Notes: generated by a model not told the origin, from the letters alone. A DNA stretch of 58,502 nucleotides from Bacillota bacterium (GCA_040754315.1 JBFMCS010000033.1:1-58502), one strand, 5' to 3'; positions 1-9,272 are shown, counted from the first letter of the stretch. Numbers and translations are program-made.

Positions 1-143
1 GCCTTGCGCTGCTGCCTGCTCAGCGGCAGATTTGACGAATTCTGGGCTCGCTATCGGCCGAATAGCCTCCGGTAGGTTCTCTAAAGTGGAATTGCCAATT
101 ATTTACTCATAAGATTGTCGTGCACCCAAAGAGGCCCTTACAT
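1..143. other. Window edge upstream of secG, no assignable gene
   Basis: Frame 1 is open from the window edge to a TAG at 73-75 (about 24 codons) and could be the 3' end of an upstream gene, but the peptide is too short to recognise. Frame 2 is also open, to about 110. Nothing else is visible before the secG promoter. Confidence 0.15.
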
Positions 144-172
144 TTGTCTTAGGTCTGTGAATGTGCTAGAAT
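144..172 (+). promoter_or_regulatory. SigA-type promoter of secG
   Basis: TTGTCT at 144-149 and TAGAAT at 167-172 are separated by 17 bp. They match the consensus at 4/6 and 5/6 positions and lie about 35 bp before the secG start. Confidence 0.6.
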
Positions 173-206
173 ATGAGTCGTCAGGTGTTGGGGGAGGGGT
201 GGTTGG

Positions 207-437
207 ATGGTCTTTGACATCCTCACGTACGTTCACGTTTTGATTACCCTAGGCTTGATTGTCGTTATTCTCCTGCAGTCAGGGAAGAGCGCTGGCCTCG
301 GCACCATCGGGGGCGGGGCTGAGAAGATCCTGGGCAAGAAGAAGAAGAGCCTAGATCATATGCTGTCCAGGGCGACAGTCCTGGCTGCGGCGGTCTTCAT
401 GATTTCCGCCCTCATACTGTCGGTTTTCCGAGGCTAG
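207..437 (+). CDS. secG: Preprotein translocase subunit SecG
   Basis: This 76-residue protein has the SecG layout. There is a membrane helix at about residues 8-24, then the conserved segment LLQSGKSAGLGTIGGG, a basic cytoplasmic loop (GKKKKSLD), and a second helix at about 55-73. SecG is the small accessory subunit of the SecYEG channel in the cytoplasmic membrane and stimulates SecA-driven export. The ATG follows a purine-rich GGGGGAGGGG site at about 190-199. A promoter precedes it and a terminator follows, so it is probably transcribed on its own. Position upstream of rnr-smpB-ssrA is the common Firmicutes arrangement. The identification is secure. Confidence 0.95.
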   Translation: MVFDILTYVHVLITLGLIVVILLQSGKSAGLGTIGGGAEKILGKKKKSLDHMLSRATVLAAAVFMISALILSVFRG

Positions 438-461
438 GCTGTGGTGCTTGCCTAGCCAGAT

Positions 462-487
462 AAGGGTGCCGTTACGGCGCCCTTTTT
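462..487 (+). terminator. Rho-independent terminator after secG
   Basis: GGGTGCC pairs with GGCGCCC across a short loop and is followed by TTTTT. It separates secG from the thioesterase gene. Confidence 0.75.
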
Positions 488-508
488 GGCTAAGAGGGGG
501 TGCTGTTC

Positions 509-913
509 ATGAAGGAGTCCGTTCCGATGTGTTTTGGCTGCGGCCGGGATAACCCCATAGGGCTAAAGCTCGTGTTCCGGGAGGAGAACGACCTGTACGT
601 GTCGGATTTTTCCCCCTTGCCTGAGCACCAAGGCTATCCCGGCATGGTTCATGGTGGCATCATCTGCGCAATACTGGATGAGGCCATGGGGCGACTGGTA
701 TGGTCCCAGGGGTGTGATTCCTTCACGGCCAGGCTAGAGACACGGTTCAAGAAACCGGTTCCCATTGAGCATCCCATAAGGGTACAAGCTCGGCAAGTGT
801 CCCAGGGCCGCGCCGGTACACTGCTGGAGGCCAGGATTCTCCTGGAGAACGGCCAGGTGGCTGCTGAGGCAAAGGGCACGTACCTGAAGGCCAAAGGGAA
901 CACTGGCCGTTAG
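509..913 (+). CDS. PaaI-family hotdog thioesterase
   Basis: This protein of about 134 residues is of the 4HBT/PaaI type. It has an N-terminal CFGCGRDNPIGLKL motif and a hotdog core with GMVHGGIICAILDEAMG, where the HGG and the Asp/Glu of the central helix are the usual active-site elements. Such enzymes hydrolyse acyl-CoA thioesters; the natural substrate cannot be read from sequence. An upstream in-frame GTG at 500 overlaps the purine-rich AAGAGGGGG site, so ATG 509 is preferred. It lies between the secG terminator and the HD-domain gene and has no obvious pathway partner here. Confidence 0.85.
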   Translation: MKESVPMCFGCGRDNPIGLKLVFREENDLYVSDFSPLPEHQGYPGMVHGGIICAILDEAMGRLVWSQGCDSFTARLETRFKKPVPIEHPIRVQARQVSQGRAGTLLEARILLENGQVAAEAKGTYLKAKGNTGR

Positions 914-962
914 GAGGAACTGTAAATGAAGGGAGGTAGGGGCGCCTTGGCGCGCCGAGGAC

Positions 963-1514
963 ATGACCAGAGATGAGGCTATAAGGGAAGTCAAGGCCAG
1001 GATCAAGACAAAGAACCTCATAAAACACGTGCTTGCTGTGGAGGCAGTCATGAGACGCCTGGCAACCCACTTCGGCGAGGACCCTGACCGGTGGGGGCTA
1101 GCCGGGGTTCTCCACGACCTCGATTATGAGGAGACAAAGGATGACCCGGCGCGCCACTCCCTGGTAGGAGCCAAGGTGCTGGAGGAAATGGGTATTGACT
1201 CAGGCATAGTCCAGGCTGTGAGGTCCCACAACGAGTACCACGGGTTACCCAGGGAGACACTCATGGAGAAGGCCCTTTACTGTTCGGATCCCCTCACCGG
1301 GCTCATAGTGGCCTCGGCCCTAATACATCCGGATAAGAATCTCGCCAGCATAGACTCGGCTTTCGTGCTAAAGAGGTTTGATGAGAAGGCTTTTGCCAAG
1401 GGAGCAAACCGTGAGACCATCAGGGCCTGTGGTGAACTTGGGTTAGGACTTGACGACTTCGTTTCTATGGGTCTCGAAGCGATGCGGGGCATAGCGGGGG
1501 AGATAGGTCTATAG
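963..1514 (+). CDS. HD-domain (HDIG-type) protein
   Basis: This 183-residue protein carries a metal-dependent phosphohydrolase signature: His22 in the first helix, the His-Asp pair at residues 51-52 (LHDLDYEE), and a further His at about 65 (ARHSLVGA). The family hydrolyses phosphomonoesters or cyclic nucleotides; the substrate is unknown. Members of this short HD family are often annotated only as 'hydrolase'. The stop codon overlaps the GTG start of rnr by one base, implying translational coupling with RNase R and possibly a role in nucleotide or RNA metabolism (inference). Confidence 0.8.
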   Translation: MTRDEAIREVKARIKTKNLIKHVLAVEAVMRRLATHFGEDPDRWGLAGVLHDLDYEETKDDPARHSLVGAKVLEEMGIDSGIVQAVRSHNEYHGLPRETLMEKALYCSDPLTGLIVASALIHPDKNLASIDSAFVLKRFDEKAFAKGANRETIRACGELGLGLDDFVSMGLEAMRGIAGEIGL

Positions 1515-3583
1515 TGGTAAACGAAGAACAGGTCCTGAGGTATATGAGGCAGAAGTCCTACCGTCCCTTGCGACTGGAGGCGCTCCTGGATGCCCTGGAT
1601 CTTCAAAGCGCTGATGCTGGTATTTTAGGCGGGATGCTGGCCCGCATGGAGAAGCAGGGCTCAATTGTCAAGACCCGGGCGGGAAGCTACAGCGTTCCCG
1701 AGCGCATGAGTCTTGTGGTAGGGGAGATACAGGTACACTCCAGGGGTTTCGGTCACATCCTCATGCCGGGCAGGGACCTTTACGTTGCTGAAGAGGACAT
1801 GGGTGGGGCAATGGATGGCGATCGTGTGCTTGCCAGGCCGTCCCACGGGCAAGCCATCGTGGTTCGGGTGCTGGAGAGGCGGAACCTCATTGTAGCAGGC
1901 ACCTACGAGAGGGGTGAGCCCTTCGACTTCCTCAAGCCCGACAACAAGCGGTTGGTTTGGCCGATCGCCGTAGCCTCCAGGGACAGTATGGGAGCCCTGG
2001 ACGGAGAGCGAGTGGTGGTGGAGGTCACCAGGTGGCCCCAGGGCCGGAAGGGGCCGCAGGGCCGAGTGTTGAAGCGTCTGGGGCTAGCATCGGATGCCAC
2101 TAGTGACCTCCCCTTCATCCTGGAGAAGTTCGGGCTCACAAAGGAGTTCTCCCAAGAGGTGCTCCAGCAGGCGAACGGACTCAGGCCCCCGGATGCGGGG
2201 GAGATTAAGGGTCGATGGGACCTGTGCTCCCTGCCGCTGGTGACCATTGATGGGGAAGACGCAAAGGATTTCGACGATGCGGTGTCCCTGGAGAAGAAGA
2301 AGGACAGTTACCGTCTGGGAGTACACATAGCCGATGTGTCCTATTACGTTACCGAGGGAAGCCCCATCGATAATGAGGCGCGTAAGAGGGGCACCAGCGT
2401 CTACTTGATGGACAGTGTGGTCCACATGCTGCCGGAGAGGCTCAGCACTGACCTATGTAGCCTGAGGCCGGGCGAGAAAAGGCTAGCCCTTAGCGTGTTC
2501 ATGGACTATAGCCTGGATGGCAAGATGACTGGCCACTCCCTGGGTCGAAGCATTATCCAGAGCAAGGCCCGGCTCACATATGCCGAGGTTGATCATGCCC
2601 TGGACACTGGAGAGCCCGCACCGGTTCCCCTGCGGGACATGGCCAAGCTGGCATTCATGCTTAGGGAAGCCAGGATGGAACGGGGTGCCCTGGACCTTTT
2701 CAGTGCTGAGCAGGAGATTACCCTGGACATAAACGGCAATCCGCTGGACATCTCCGCGGCCCCAAGATATCGTTCCCACTCCATCATTGAGGAGTTTATG
2801 CTTGTTGCCAATGAACTGGTGGCACGGATGGCCGCGACGAAGGGACTTCCCTTCATCTACAGGGTGCACGAGGAACCGGACCCTGCGAAGATGGAGGCGC
2901 TCGGGGAGTTTCTCTTCCGGATAGGCTATCTCCGGAGGCGACCCAGGCGGGTCCGACCGAGGCTGCTCAGGGAGGCCCTGGAGAAGAGCCGGGGAAGACC
3001 TGAGGAAGATCTTGTCAACGTCGTAGCCTTGAGATCGCTGAAATTGGCAAGGTATGAAGCCTCCCCATCCATCCACTTCGGGTTGCAGGCTCCCTTTTAC
3101 TGCCACTTCACCTCACCGATAAGGCGGTATCCTGACATGGTGGCGCACCGTGTGGTAAGTGCCTTCCTAACAGGGCGGTACTCCTCCAAGTGCTTCAAGC
3201 GATGGCAGGAGAGCTTCCCGGACCTGGCCCACCATTCGTCTGAGAGGGAGCGTAACGCAAAAGAGGCCGAGAGAAATATGGCTGAGCTGAAGACCTTGAG
3301 GCATATGAGGCAGAAGCTGGGACAGGTGTTCGGAGGGATCATCTCTGGGGTAGTCCCCTATGGCTTCTACGTGCAAATGGGCAACGGGGCCGAAGGATTT
3401 GTGCATGTAAGATGCCTGGCTGATGACTACTACGAATTCCGTGAGGAAACCTACAGCCTTGTCGGGAGCCGAACCAAGAAACGGTTCAGGCTGGGTGACA
3501 AGGTAGACGTTGTGGTCTCGGCCGTGGATCTTGAAGCCAGGACCCTGGATCTTACGCTTGCCGGTGATCTTGGTACCGCCTAG
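1514..3583 (+). CDS. rnr: Ribonuclease R (RNase II/RNB family exoribonuclease)
   Basis: This 689-residue protein has an N-terminal helical/cold-shock region, then an RNB catalytic domain with the metal-binding signature GEDAKDFDDA at about residues 246-255, and a C-terminal S1 RNA-binding domain from about 602. RNase R is a processive 3'-5' exonuclease that degrades structured RNA and works with SmpB-tmRNA to clear non-stop mRNAs. Its position directly before smpB and ssrA fits that role. The start is GTG at 1514, overlapping the upstream stop, with GGGGGAGATAGG before it. It is a little shorter than the E. coli protein but normal for Clostridia. Confidence 0.95.
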   Translation: MVNEEQVLRYMRQKSYRPLRLEALLDALDLQSADAGILGGMLARMEKQGSIVKTRAGSYSVPERMSLVVGEIQVHSRGFGHILMPGRDLYVAEEDMGGAMDGDRVLARPSHGQAIVVRVLERRNLIVAGTYERGEPFDFLKPDNKRLVWPIAVASRDSMGALDGERVVVEVTRWPQGRKGPQGRVLKRLGLASDATSDLPFILEKFGLTKEFSQEVLQQANGLRPPDAGEIKGRWDLCSLPLVTIDGEDAKDFDDAVSLEKKKDSYRLGVHIADVSYYVTEGSPIDNEARKRGTSVYLMDSVVHMLPERLSTDLCSLRPGEKRLALSVFMDYSLDGKMTGHSLGRSIIQSKARLTYAEVDHALDTGEPAPVPLRDMAKLAFMLREARMERGALDLFSAEQEITLDINGNPLDISAAPRYRSHSIIEEFMLVANELVARMAATKGLPFIYRVHEEPDPAKMEALGEFLFRIGYLRRRPRRVRPRLLREALEKSRGRPEEDLVNVVALRSLKLARYEASPSIHFGLQAPFYCHFTSPIRRYPDMVAHRVVSAFLTGRYSSKCFKRWQESFPDLAHHSSERERNAKEAERNMAELKTLRHMRQKLGQVFGGIISGVVPYGFYVQMGNGAEGFVHVRCLADDYYEFREETYSLVGSRTKKRFRLGDKVDVVVSAVDLEARTLDLTLAGDLGTA

Positions 3584-3613
3584 ACGGTTCGCATCCATTA
3601 ATTGGCCATTGCC

Positions 3614-3642
3614 TTGTGTTTTCTGGTCGTAAAGCATATAAT
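3614..3642 (+). promoter_or_regulatory. SigA-type promoter of smpB-ssrA
   Basis: A perfect TATAAT at 3637-3642 sits 17 bp from a weak TTGTGT at 3614-3619. It is placed to drive smpB and probably tmRNA independently of rnr. Confidence 0.6.
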
Positions 3643-3715
3643 CTTAGTGAGAGATGCGCATGCCTCGTTGTCTTCGCGGAGAAGACAAGGAGGTTCTTTA
3701 CCGGGGGGCTCAAAG

Positions 3716-4177
3716 TTGAAGGCGAGCAAGGAAAGGTTGGTTGCTGACAACAGGAAGGCCCGCCATGACTACCATGTGGACGAGGTTATCGAGGCGGGAT
3801 TGGTACTTACCGGTGCCGAGGTCAAGTCCCTCCGTGCTGGAAGAGCCAACCTGCGCGACGGTTACGCTGTGGTGGAAGGTGGCCAGGTATTCCTCCACAA
3901 CGTCCACATCAGCCCCTACGATAAGGCGCCCACGGATGAGCAGGATCCCTTGAGAGTGCGGAAACTCTTGCTTCACAAGGCCGAGATCAGGAGGTTGGCC
4001 GGGAAGGTGAGGGAGAAGGGTTATACCCTGGTCCCTCTCAGGCTTTACTTCGGCTCATCCGGGAAGGCCAAGGTGGAAGTGGCTCTTGCCAAAGGCAAGA
4101 GACTGTATGACAAGCGGCAGGACATGCAGGAAAGGGACGACAGGCGAAAGATGGAGAGGGCTTTGAAAGGCAAGTAA
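3716..4177 (+). CDS. smpB: SsrA-binding protein SmpB
   Basis: This 153-residue protein is the partner of tmRNA in trans-translation. It binds the tRNA-like domain and mimics the anticodon arm in the ribosomal decoding site. Recognisable segments are the N-terminal NRKARHDYHVDE, the central EVKSLRAGRANLRDGYA, and the basic C-terminal tail (KGKRLYDKRQDMQERDDRRKMERALKGK region) that enters the mRNA channel. The frame is open from 3602, but the conserved protein begins at TTG 3716, which follows a GGGGGG ribosome-binding site. The tmRNA gene begins 4 nt after the stop, so the two partners are probably co-transcribed. Confidence 0.95.
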   Translation: MKASKERLVADNRKARHDYHVDEVIEAGLVLTGAEVKSLRAGRANLRDGYAVVEGGQVFLHNVHISPYDKAPTDEQDPLRVRKLLLHKAEIRRLAGKVREKGYTLVPLRLYFGSSGKAKVEVALAKGKRLYDKRQDMQERDDRRKMERALKGK

Positions 4178-4181
4178 ACAT

Positions 4182-4528
4182 GGGGGCGAAATAGTCTCGA
4201 CGCGGGATGGTTGGGCACCAGCTGCGAGCCGAGTCCGCGACTCGTAAACCGCGGAAAAGCACAAAAGCCAACACTGAATACGCACTGGCTGCCTGATTAG
4301 CAGCCACGCTTGCCCGTTCCGCTCCCACCGGAACGGAACAGGCGACAAAAAGTGGGGTACCTTCGCGCAGTTGCCCGTGGGCGCGGAGGGAAACCTCTCG
4401 GGATAGCCGTTAACTAGTCCTTGCCCCTGAGGCAGGGTTAAGGGCGAAACAAGGAATCAGGGGATACGCTCGTAGACGCTTATGCTTGGCGCCTTGCGGA
4501 CCCGGCTGCGAAGCCGGCGCCTCCACCA
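4182..4528 (+). ncRNA. ssrA: tmRNA (SsrA)
   Basis: The 5' end GGGGGCGAAATAGTC and the 3' end CGCCTCC-ACCA form the tRNA-like acceptor stem (seven pairs including one G-U). The T arm GGACCCGGCTGCGAAGCC-type segment lies just before the 3' end. The tag reading frame ends GAA TAC GCA CTG GCT GCC TGA and reads ANTEYALAA if resumption is at GCC 4267 (stop 4294-4296). The -ALAA end is the usual ClpXP degron. CCA is encoded. Length is 347 nt, typical for one-piece tmRNA. SmpB is encoded immediately upstream, and ClpP/ClpX and Lon, which degrade tagged proteins, are elsewhere in this window. Confidence 0.95.
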
Positions 4529-4537
4529 AATATTGAT

Positions 4538-4557
4538 GCCGCCCCCAGGGCGGCTTT
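4538..4557 (+). terminator. Terminator after tmRNA
   Basis: GCCGCC (4538-4543) pairs with GGCGGC (4549-4554), followed by a short TTT run. It lies between ssrA and the convergent reductase gene. Confidence 0.6.
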
Positions 4558-4578
4558 CATGATCTGTGAGTAAGCCAC

Positions 4579-5643
4579 TCACCCTTTCTCAGGCCTCCGG
4601 AGGGGCGTTACCCGGCCGCCCTCGCGGGGGCCTTTATCCCTGTCTTCAGGCTTCCATAGGAGGGATGTGTCAAGGAACACGTCATTTACCGGAGCGTCCC
4701 CCTTGCATGCCCTGAACTTGCCGCCACTGCGGAGTCGGGTTATACAGGCGCCGCAGGTGCCCTCGGCGCACACCATGATGCAGTTGTTAGAGCCTGTCAG
4801 GGTTGCCCTTAGGTTCCTGGCCTCCATGAGTCTCTCCAAGCGGTAGTGCTGGCCGTCGGCCCCGCCGCTGAACACCAGGGCGGGCTGGAACCTCTCCAGG
4901 CAAGAGGCAAGGAATTCTTCCCCTGTCTTTGTCCTGAGATCGATATCGAACACCTGGACGCCCAATTCTCGCAGGGCCTCCTCGGCCAAGTTGTGCTCCA
5001 AGGGTCCCGGGTCCAGGAGCGCCCATAAGAGGTTACGGTGCCTCACCATTTCCCTCGCCACTGACAAGGAGGTTGCCTGGCCGGTACCCCTTAACACCAG
5101 GAGGGCCCTAGAGGAGTGCAATGCCTTCAAGTACCGCCCTCCGAAGACACCATTGAAGTAGGGACCCCGGACCCATACGTCACCGAGATTCCCAGGTCGC
5201 TGGACCCAGGAGGCCAGGGAGCGAGTCTTGGGCCCCACCACCTCCAGAACCACGGTGGCTGAATCTTCCCCCGTGTCATAGATGGTGAGCGGTACGTCGA
5301 AACGGCTGGGTTCGTGTATTGCCCTGGCAAATACCATAGCGCCCGGTTGTGCCAGCTCCGGCGTCACTGAGGATGGCACCGAAAAGGTGAACGAGACATG
5401 GGTATCGCTCAGTCTCCGCACATCAATGATCCGGGAGCGAACCTCCTCCCTGCCTGGACGAGGCACTCCACTCTCCCACTGGAAGTGCTGCAGGACGCAG
5501 AGGCCTGGCCAGGAGCAGTCACAGAGGTCAAAGCCCTGCAGGTGGGTGCAGGTTAGGCACTCTCCAACGAGTGCTAGGAAGCAGGGGCAGTACCGGGTGC
5601 CCGCATCGGCGCAGGGAAGGCTCACGGGGGGTTCCTTCTTCAT
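4579..5643 (-). CDS. PyrK-like FAD/NAD-binding reductase subunit with N-terminal Cys cluster
   Basis: This 354-residue protein resembles the electron-transfer subunit of dihydroorotate or sulfide dehydrogenases. It has a ferredoxin-reductase FAD domain (about 70-180), an NAD domain (about 180-300), and a C-terminal [2Fe-2S] site CAEGTCGAC followed by a fourth Cys. Unlike plain PyrK it starts with about 50 residues holding eight cysteines (C11, C19, C21, C29, C32, C41, C43, C49), including CLTC and CDCSWPGLC, which may bind another Fe-S cluster (inference). Start ATG 5643 is preferred over upstream ATGs because AAGGAGGGAG lies 6-7 nt before it. It is a single gene, divergent from the amidase, with no catalytic partner subunit nearby, so its electron donor and acceptor are unknown. 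Confidence 0.8.
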   Translation of the reverse strand: MKKEPPVSLPCADAGTRYCPCFLALVGECLTCTHLQGFDLCDCSWPGLCVLQHFQWESGVPRPGREEVRSRIIDVRRLSDTHVSFTFSVPSSVTPELAQPGAMVFARAIHEPSRFDVPLTIYDTGEDSATVVLEVVGPKTRSLASWVQRPGNLGDVWVRGPYFNGVFGGRYLKALHSSRALLVLRGTGQATSLSVAREMVRHRNLLWALLDPGPLEHNLAEEALRELGVQVFDIDLRTKTGEEFLASCLERFQPALVFSGGADGQHYRLERLMEARNLRATLTGSNNCIMVCAEGTCGACITRLRSGGKFRACKGDAPVNDVFLDTSLLWKPEDRDKGPREGGRVTPLRRPEKG

Positions 5644-5806
5644 GCGGCTCCCTCCTTGACGGTTCATCCTACGCCTCAACTATTACAGATGTGAAAGACT
5701 GGCCGCCCCAATTGCTTTCTCTTCATGCAGGATTTTGCCGTTTATGGTCGAAAACGCCAATGAAGGTCTCACTTTCCGTCAACTTGCCTGGAAAGGAGTG
5801 CGCCTT

Positions 5807-7783
5807 TTGAGCCGGAACGGCGTACCTTTTAAGATCTTCATCGTGACTTATGTAGTGACGGCCCTTCTCGTGGCGGGGACTCCGCCCACCGTATACGCTT
5901 CTTCCGGCATTCAGCTGCTTATTGACGGAACACATATTATTGCGGACGTGCCTCCCAGGATCGTTGGGGGAAGGACGCTAGTGCCCATCCGGGTGGTCTC
6001 CGAATCCCTGGGTGCCAAGGTGGACTGGGACGGCAGCACCAGGACGGTGACCGTAGAGAGAGCAGGCACCTCGCTGAGCCTCCGCATAGGTGAGCCCACT
6101 GCGGTGGTCAACGGCAAGAGCGTGCCATTGGATGTGCCTCCAAGCATCATCGACTCCCGGACTATGGTTCCGATAAGGTTTGTCGCCACGGCACTGGGCG
6201 CCGAGGTTTCCTGGGATGAGAAGACCCGGACGGTCCGGGTTGATAGTCCTGTGGCTCCTCCTCCTGCCACCGCTGGGAAACTGCATGTGGGTTCCCTGTC
6301 TTACGAGGTGACCAGTGAAGGTGTTCTCTTTACAGTAGGGGGACGAGGGCTCCAGGTCTGTTCCGTGAAGACCCTAGAGGCAGACGGGCAGGTCCCTCAC
6401 AGGCTTCTCCTTGACTTCCCCGGCCTGGTTCTGGCGTTACCCTATAGCATGTTTCCCATTGAGGCTGGGCCAGTGCTGAGGATGCGCACGGGGATGGTCA
6501 GCACCAATCCCGATGTTGCCCGGCTGGTGTTCGACCTCTCCGAGCCCGTCCGCTATGAACTGGCTGTCTCTCCCTCGGGGGAGAGCCTGAGTCTCCTAGT
6601 CAGGCATATTGTCACAGCGGTAGAAGTCCAGTCCACCCGAGACGGTCCTGTCATCCTGGTGAAGGCTACAGGTCCGGTGTCCCACAGGGTCTCGAAACTA
6701 GGCGACCCGCCCAGGCTTGTGGTGGACATCCCCGGGACCACGGTATCGCGGGACTTCCCGCCTATCCTGGCCAATAACAGTGAGGGTATCAAGAAGATCA
6801 GGGTTGGCCAATTCCAGGTGAATCCCGACATCGTCCGGGTGGTAGTGGAGACCGATAATCTGAACACCTATGACGTGGAAACCACCCCGGAAGGCCTGGT
6901 AATCAGCTTCCTCGCGCGCATTAACGCCATGAACTGGGACTCGTGGTCAGGGGGCTCCAGGCTTACGCTGGATGCCACTGGACCAGTCAATGCCGAGGTG
7001 ACTAAGGACAAGAAACGCCTGGTAGTTACCATTCCTTCAACGACCTGGGGGCTTGAGGAAACGGAGTTCGTCGTTAACCAGGGAAACATTGCTGCAATCA
7101 GGGTAGAGGAGCGGAGGATGAGCCCGCCCAGCGTAACCCTGGAGGTAGACCTGCTGGAGGATACCAGCTTCTCCGTGGTTTCCAGTGGCCAGCAAGGGCG
7201 TGTGGTTGTGGACATAGGCGGCTCCAACCTGCTGCGCGGGAAACGCATCATGATAGACCCGGGACACGGTGGTTCTGATCCGGGTGCCATAAGCTACAGC
7301 GGGATATATGAAAAGGAGTTCACGCTTGCCATATCCCATATGCTCAGGGAGATCCTCGAGGGTCAAGGTGCCGAGGTCCGGATGACTAGGACCGGTGACC
7401 AGACCGTCGAGGTGAGGGACCGGGTATATATGGCCAATGCCTTCAGGACGGATGTTCTCATATCCGTCCATGCCAATTCCTTTAATGACAGCTCGAAACG
7501 GGGGATAGAGGTTTATCATTGTTCGAAGCTGGATACCACGATACAACTGGCGGAGATCATGAGAGACACGCTGGTCAAAGCCCTTGGGTTCGAGGACAGG
7601 GGCGTTCGCAAGGCCATGTTCCTGGTGTTGCTGGAGACCAACATGCCTTCGGTCCTGGTGGAAACAGGATACATTTCCAACCCTCAGGAAGAGAAACTCC
7701 TCAGGGACCCCGCGTTCCAGCGGCGAGTGGCTGAAGCCCTCTCCGCTGGCATGATCAAGTACTTCACCGGCACCCGGAGTTGA
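5807..7783 (+). CDS. Secreted N-acetylmuramoyl-L-alanine amidase (AmiC/Amidase_3) with copper-amine-oxidase-N and AMIN domains
   Basis: This exported cell-wall hydrolase has about 658 residues. A signal peptide (about 1-30) precedes paired copper-amine-oxidase N-terminal-like repeats (about 35-130, with the 'GRTLVPIR' and 'SRTMVPIRFV' signatures). AMIN-like beta domains follow (about 150-470), then an Amidase_3 catalytic domain from about 478. Zinc ligands are visible in DPGHGG, the Glu of YEKEF and SVHANS, and the catalytic Glu in LVETGYISN (about residue 619). It cleaves the amide between MurNAc and the stem peptide. The frame opens at 5735, but TTG 5807 has AAAGGAG 8 nt upstream and gives a clean signal peptide. 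AMIN domains suggest septal or wall targeting. Confidence 0.9.
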   Translation: MSRNGVPFKIFIVTYVVTALLVAGTPPTVYASSGIQLLIDGTHIIADVPPRIVGGRTLVPIRVVSESLGAKVDWDGSTRTVTVERAGTSLSLRIGEPTAVVNGKSVPLDVPPSIIDSRTMVPIRFVATALGAEVSWDEKTRTVRVDSPVAPPPATAGKLHVGSLSYEVTSEGVLFTVGGRGLQVCSVKTLEADGQVPHRLLLDFPGLVLALPYSMFPIEAGPVLRMRTGMVSTNPDVARLVFDLSEPVRYELAVSPSGESLSLLVRHIVTAVEVQSTRDGPVILVKATGPVSHRVSKLGDPPRLVVDIPGTTVSRDFPPILANNSEGIKKIRVGQFQVNPDIVRVVVETDNLNTYDVETTPEGLVISFLARINAMNWDSWSGGSRLTLDATGPVNAEVTKDKKRLVVTIPSTTWGLEETEFVVNQGNIAAIRVEERRMSPPSVTLEVDLLEDTSFSVVSSGQQGRVVVDIGGSNLLRGKRIMIDPGHGGSDPGAISYSGIYEKEFTLAISHMLREILEGQGAEVRMTRTGDQTVEVRDRVYMANAFRTDVLISVHANSFNDSSKRGIEVYHCSKLDTTIQLAEIMRDTLVKALGFEDRGVRKAMFLVLLETNMPSVLVETGYISNPQEEKLLRDPAFQRRVAEALSAGMIKYFTGTRS

Positions 7784-7906
7784 CACCCCTGAATCGCGTA
7801 TAGGGCGGTGGCCGCAAGGGAACGAATCCCATTGGAGCGGGCTCCGGAACCTTGCACTATGGGGCCCAGCCCTTTTTGTATCATACACGGGAGGCGCAAA
7901 GTCCAG

Positions 7907-8659
7907 ATGATAAGATCCGATGGCCGGAGGCCCGACCAGATGAGGCCTGTGAGAATAACCCGGGAATACCTCAGGTACCCAGAAGGGTCATGCCTGGCGG
8001 AGTTTGGGGATACCAAAGTAATCTGTACCGCCAGTATCGAAGACAAGGTGCCGCAATTCGTGAAATCCACCGGTCACGGCTGGCTCACCGCAGAATACTC
8101 CATGTTGCCCAGGGCCACTCCAGTGAGAAACACAAGGGAATCTACCAAGGGGCGCCCGGGAGGAAGGACCCTGGAAATACAGCGGCTCATAGGCAGGAGC
8201 CTCAGGTCCGTCCTGGACCTCGGCGCCCTGGGTGAACGCACGATATGGGTGGATTGCGACGTAATACAGGCTGACGGGGGTACTAGGACTGCCTCCATCA
8301 CTGGGGCTTTCGTCGCCTTGGTGCTGGCCCTTGACCGCCTGGCAGGCGAGGGGAAGATACAGGGGATACCGGTTTCAGATTTCGTGGCCGCCACCAGTGC
8401 CGGGGTAGTGAGGGATGCATTCTTGCTGGACCTCTGTTTCTCTGAGGATGCCAATGCCAGGGTCGACATGAATATCGTCATGACAGGACTTGGCCAGATC
8501 GTTGAGATCCAGGGCACAGGCGAGCAGGCTCCCTTCACTCAGGGTGAGATGGAAACCCTGCTGCGGCTTGCCTACAGGGGTATCTCAGAACTCGTGACCG
8601 TGCAGCGCAATGTGTTGGGGAGCCTCGCGGGGGGAATCGGGGTGAAACCCGGCATATGA
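7907..8659 (+). CDS. rph: Ribonuclease PH
   Basis: This 250-residue phosphorolytic 3'-5' exoribonuclease trims tRNA 3' ends. Signatures are the N-terminal [31 protein letters not shown] and the phosphate-binding segment [10 protein letters not shown]. The start ATG 7907 matches the family N-terminus and is preceded by GGGAGGCG; the longer open frame from 7808 has no support. The last codons overlap the start of the pyrophosphatase gene by 4 nt (ATGA), an arrangement seen widely in Firmicutes. Confidence 0.95.
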   Translation: MIRSDGRRPDQMRPVRITREYLRYPEGSCLAEFGDTKVICTASIEDKVPQFVKSTGHGWLTAEYSMLPRATPVRNTRESTKGRPGGRTLEIQRLIGRSLRSVLDLGALGERTIWVDCDVIQADGGTRTASITGAFVALVLALDRLAGEGKIQGIPVSDFVAATSAGVVRDAFLLDLCFSEDANARVDMNIVMTGLGQIVEIQGTGEQAPFTQGEMETLLRLAYRGISELVTVQRNVLGSLAGGIGVKPGI

Positions 8660-9264
8660 GGAGACTGGTGCTGGCCACCGCGAATGCCGGCAAGGCCCTG
8701 GAGTTCAGGAGCATGCTTTCCAGGGAGGGGATCGATGCAGAGGTTCTTTCACTCTTGGACTTCAGCGGGGTGGGTGAACCTCCGCCCGAGGGTTCCAGCT
8801 ATGTGTCAAACGCCGTCTCCAAGGCCACATGGGCTGCCTCGGCCACCCGCCACCTGGCCCTTGCTGATGATTCCGGGATTGAGGTGGATGCCCTGAGGGG
8901 TGCCCCGGGGCCATTTTCCTCACGGTACGCTGGAGATGAAGCCACTGACAGTGACAACATTGCCAAGCTCCTTAAGGAAATGGAGCACATAGCTGAGGAG
9001 CGCAGGACGGCGCGGTTCCGGTGTGTGCTTGCCCTGGTCGACGTATCCGGCTGGTGTGTACTGAGAGAGGGCACGTGTGAAGGCACCATACTCCGGAAGC
9101 CAGTGGGGGCCGGCGGGTTTGGCTATGACCCGGTGTTCTATTATGGTCCTTTGGGAAAGACCTTTGCCGAGATGTCAATGGAGGAGAAAAACTTGTTGAG
9201 CCATCGTGCAAGGGCCCTGGAAGCCTTGGTGCCCGACCTCAAGTCGCTGCTATATGGCGCTTAA
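8656..9264 (+). CDS. rdgB: XTP/dITP pyrophosphatase (RdgB/HAM1 family)
   Basis: This 202-residue nucleotide-pool sanitiser hydrolyses non-canonical purine triphosphates (dITP, XTP) to monophosphates, keeping them out of DNA and RNA. The family motifs are clear: [10 protein letters not shown] at the N-terminus (S/T-x-N-x-x-K), [12 protein letters not shown], and FGYDPVF. It is translationally coupled to rph by an ATGA overlap. The next feature is a promoter followed by tRNA-Pro, so the rph-rdgB transcript probably ends here, though no strong terminator is seen. Confidence 0.95.
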   Translation: MRRLVLATANAGKALEFRSMLSREGIDAEVLSLLDFSGVGEPPPEGSSYVSNAVSKATWAASATRHLALADDSGIEVDALRGAPGPFSSRYAGDEATDSDNIAKLLKEMEHIAEERRTARFRCVLALVDVSGWCVLREGTCEGTILRKPVGAGGFGYDPVFYYGPLGKTFAEMSMEEKNLLSHRARALEALVPDLKSLLYGA

Positions 9265-9272
9265 GACTGTGA

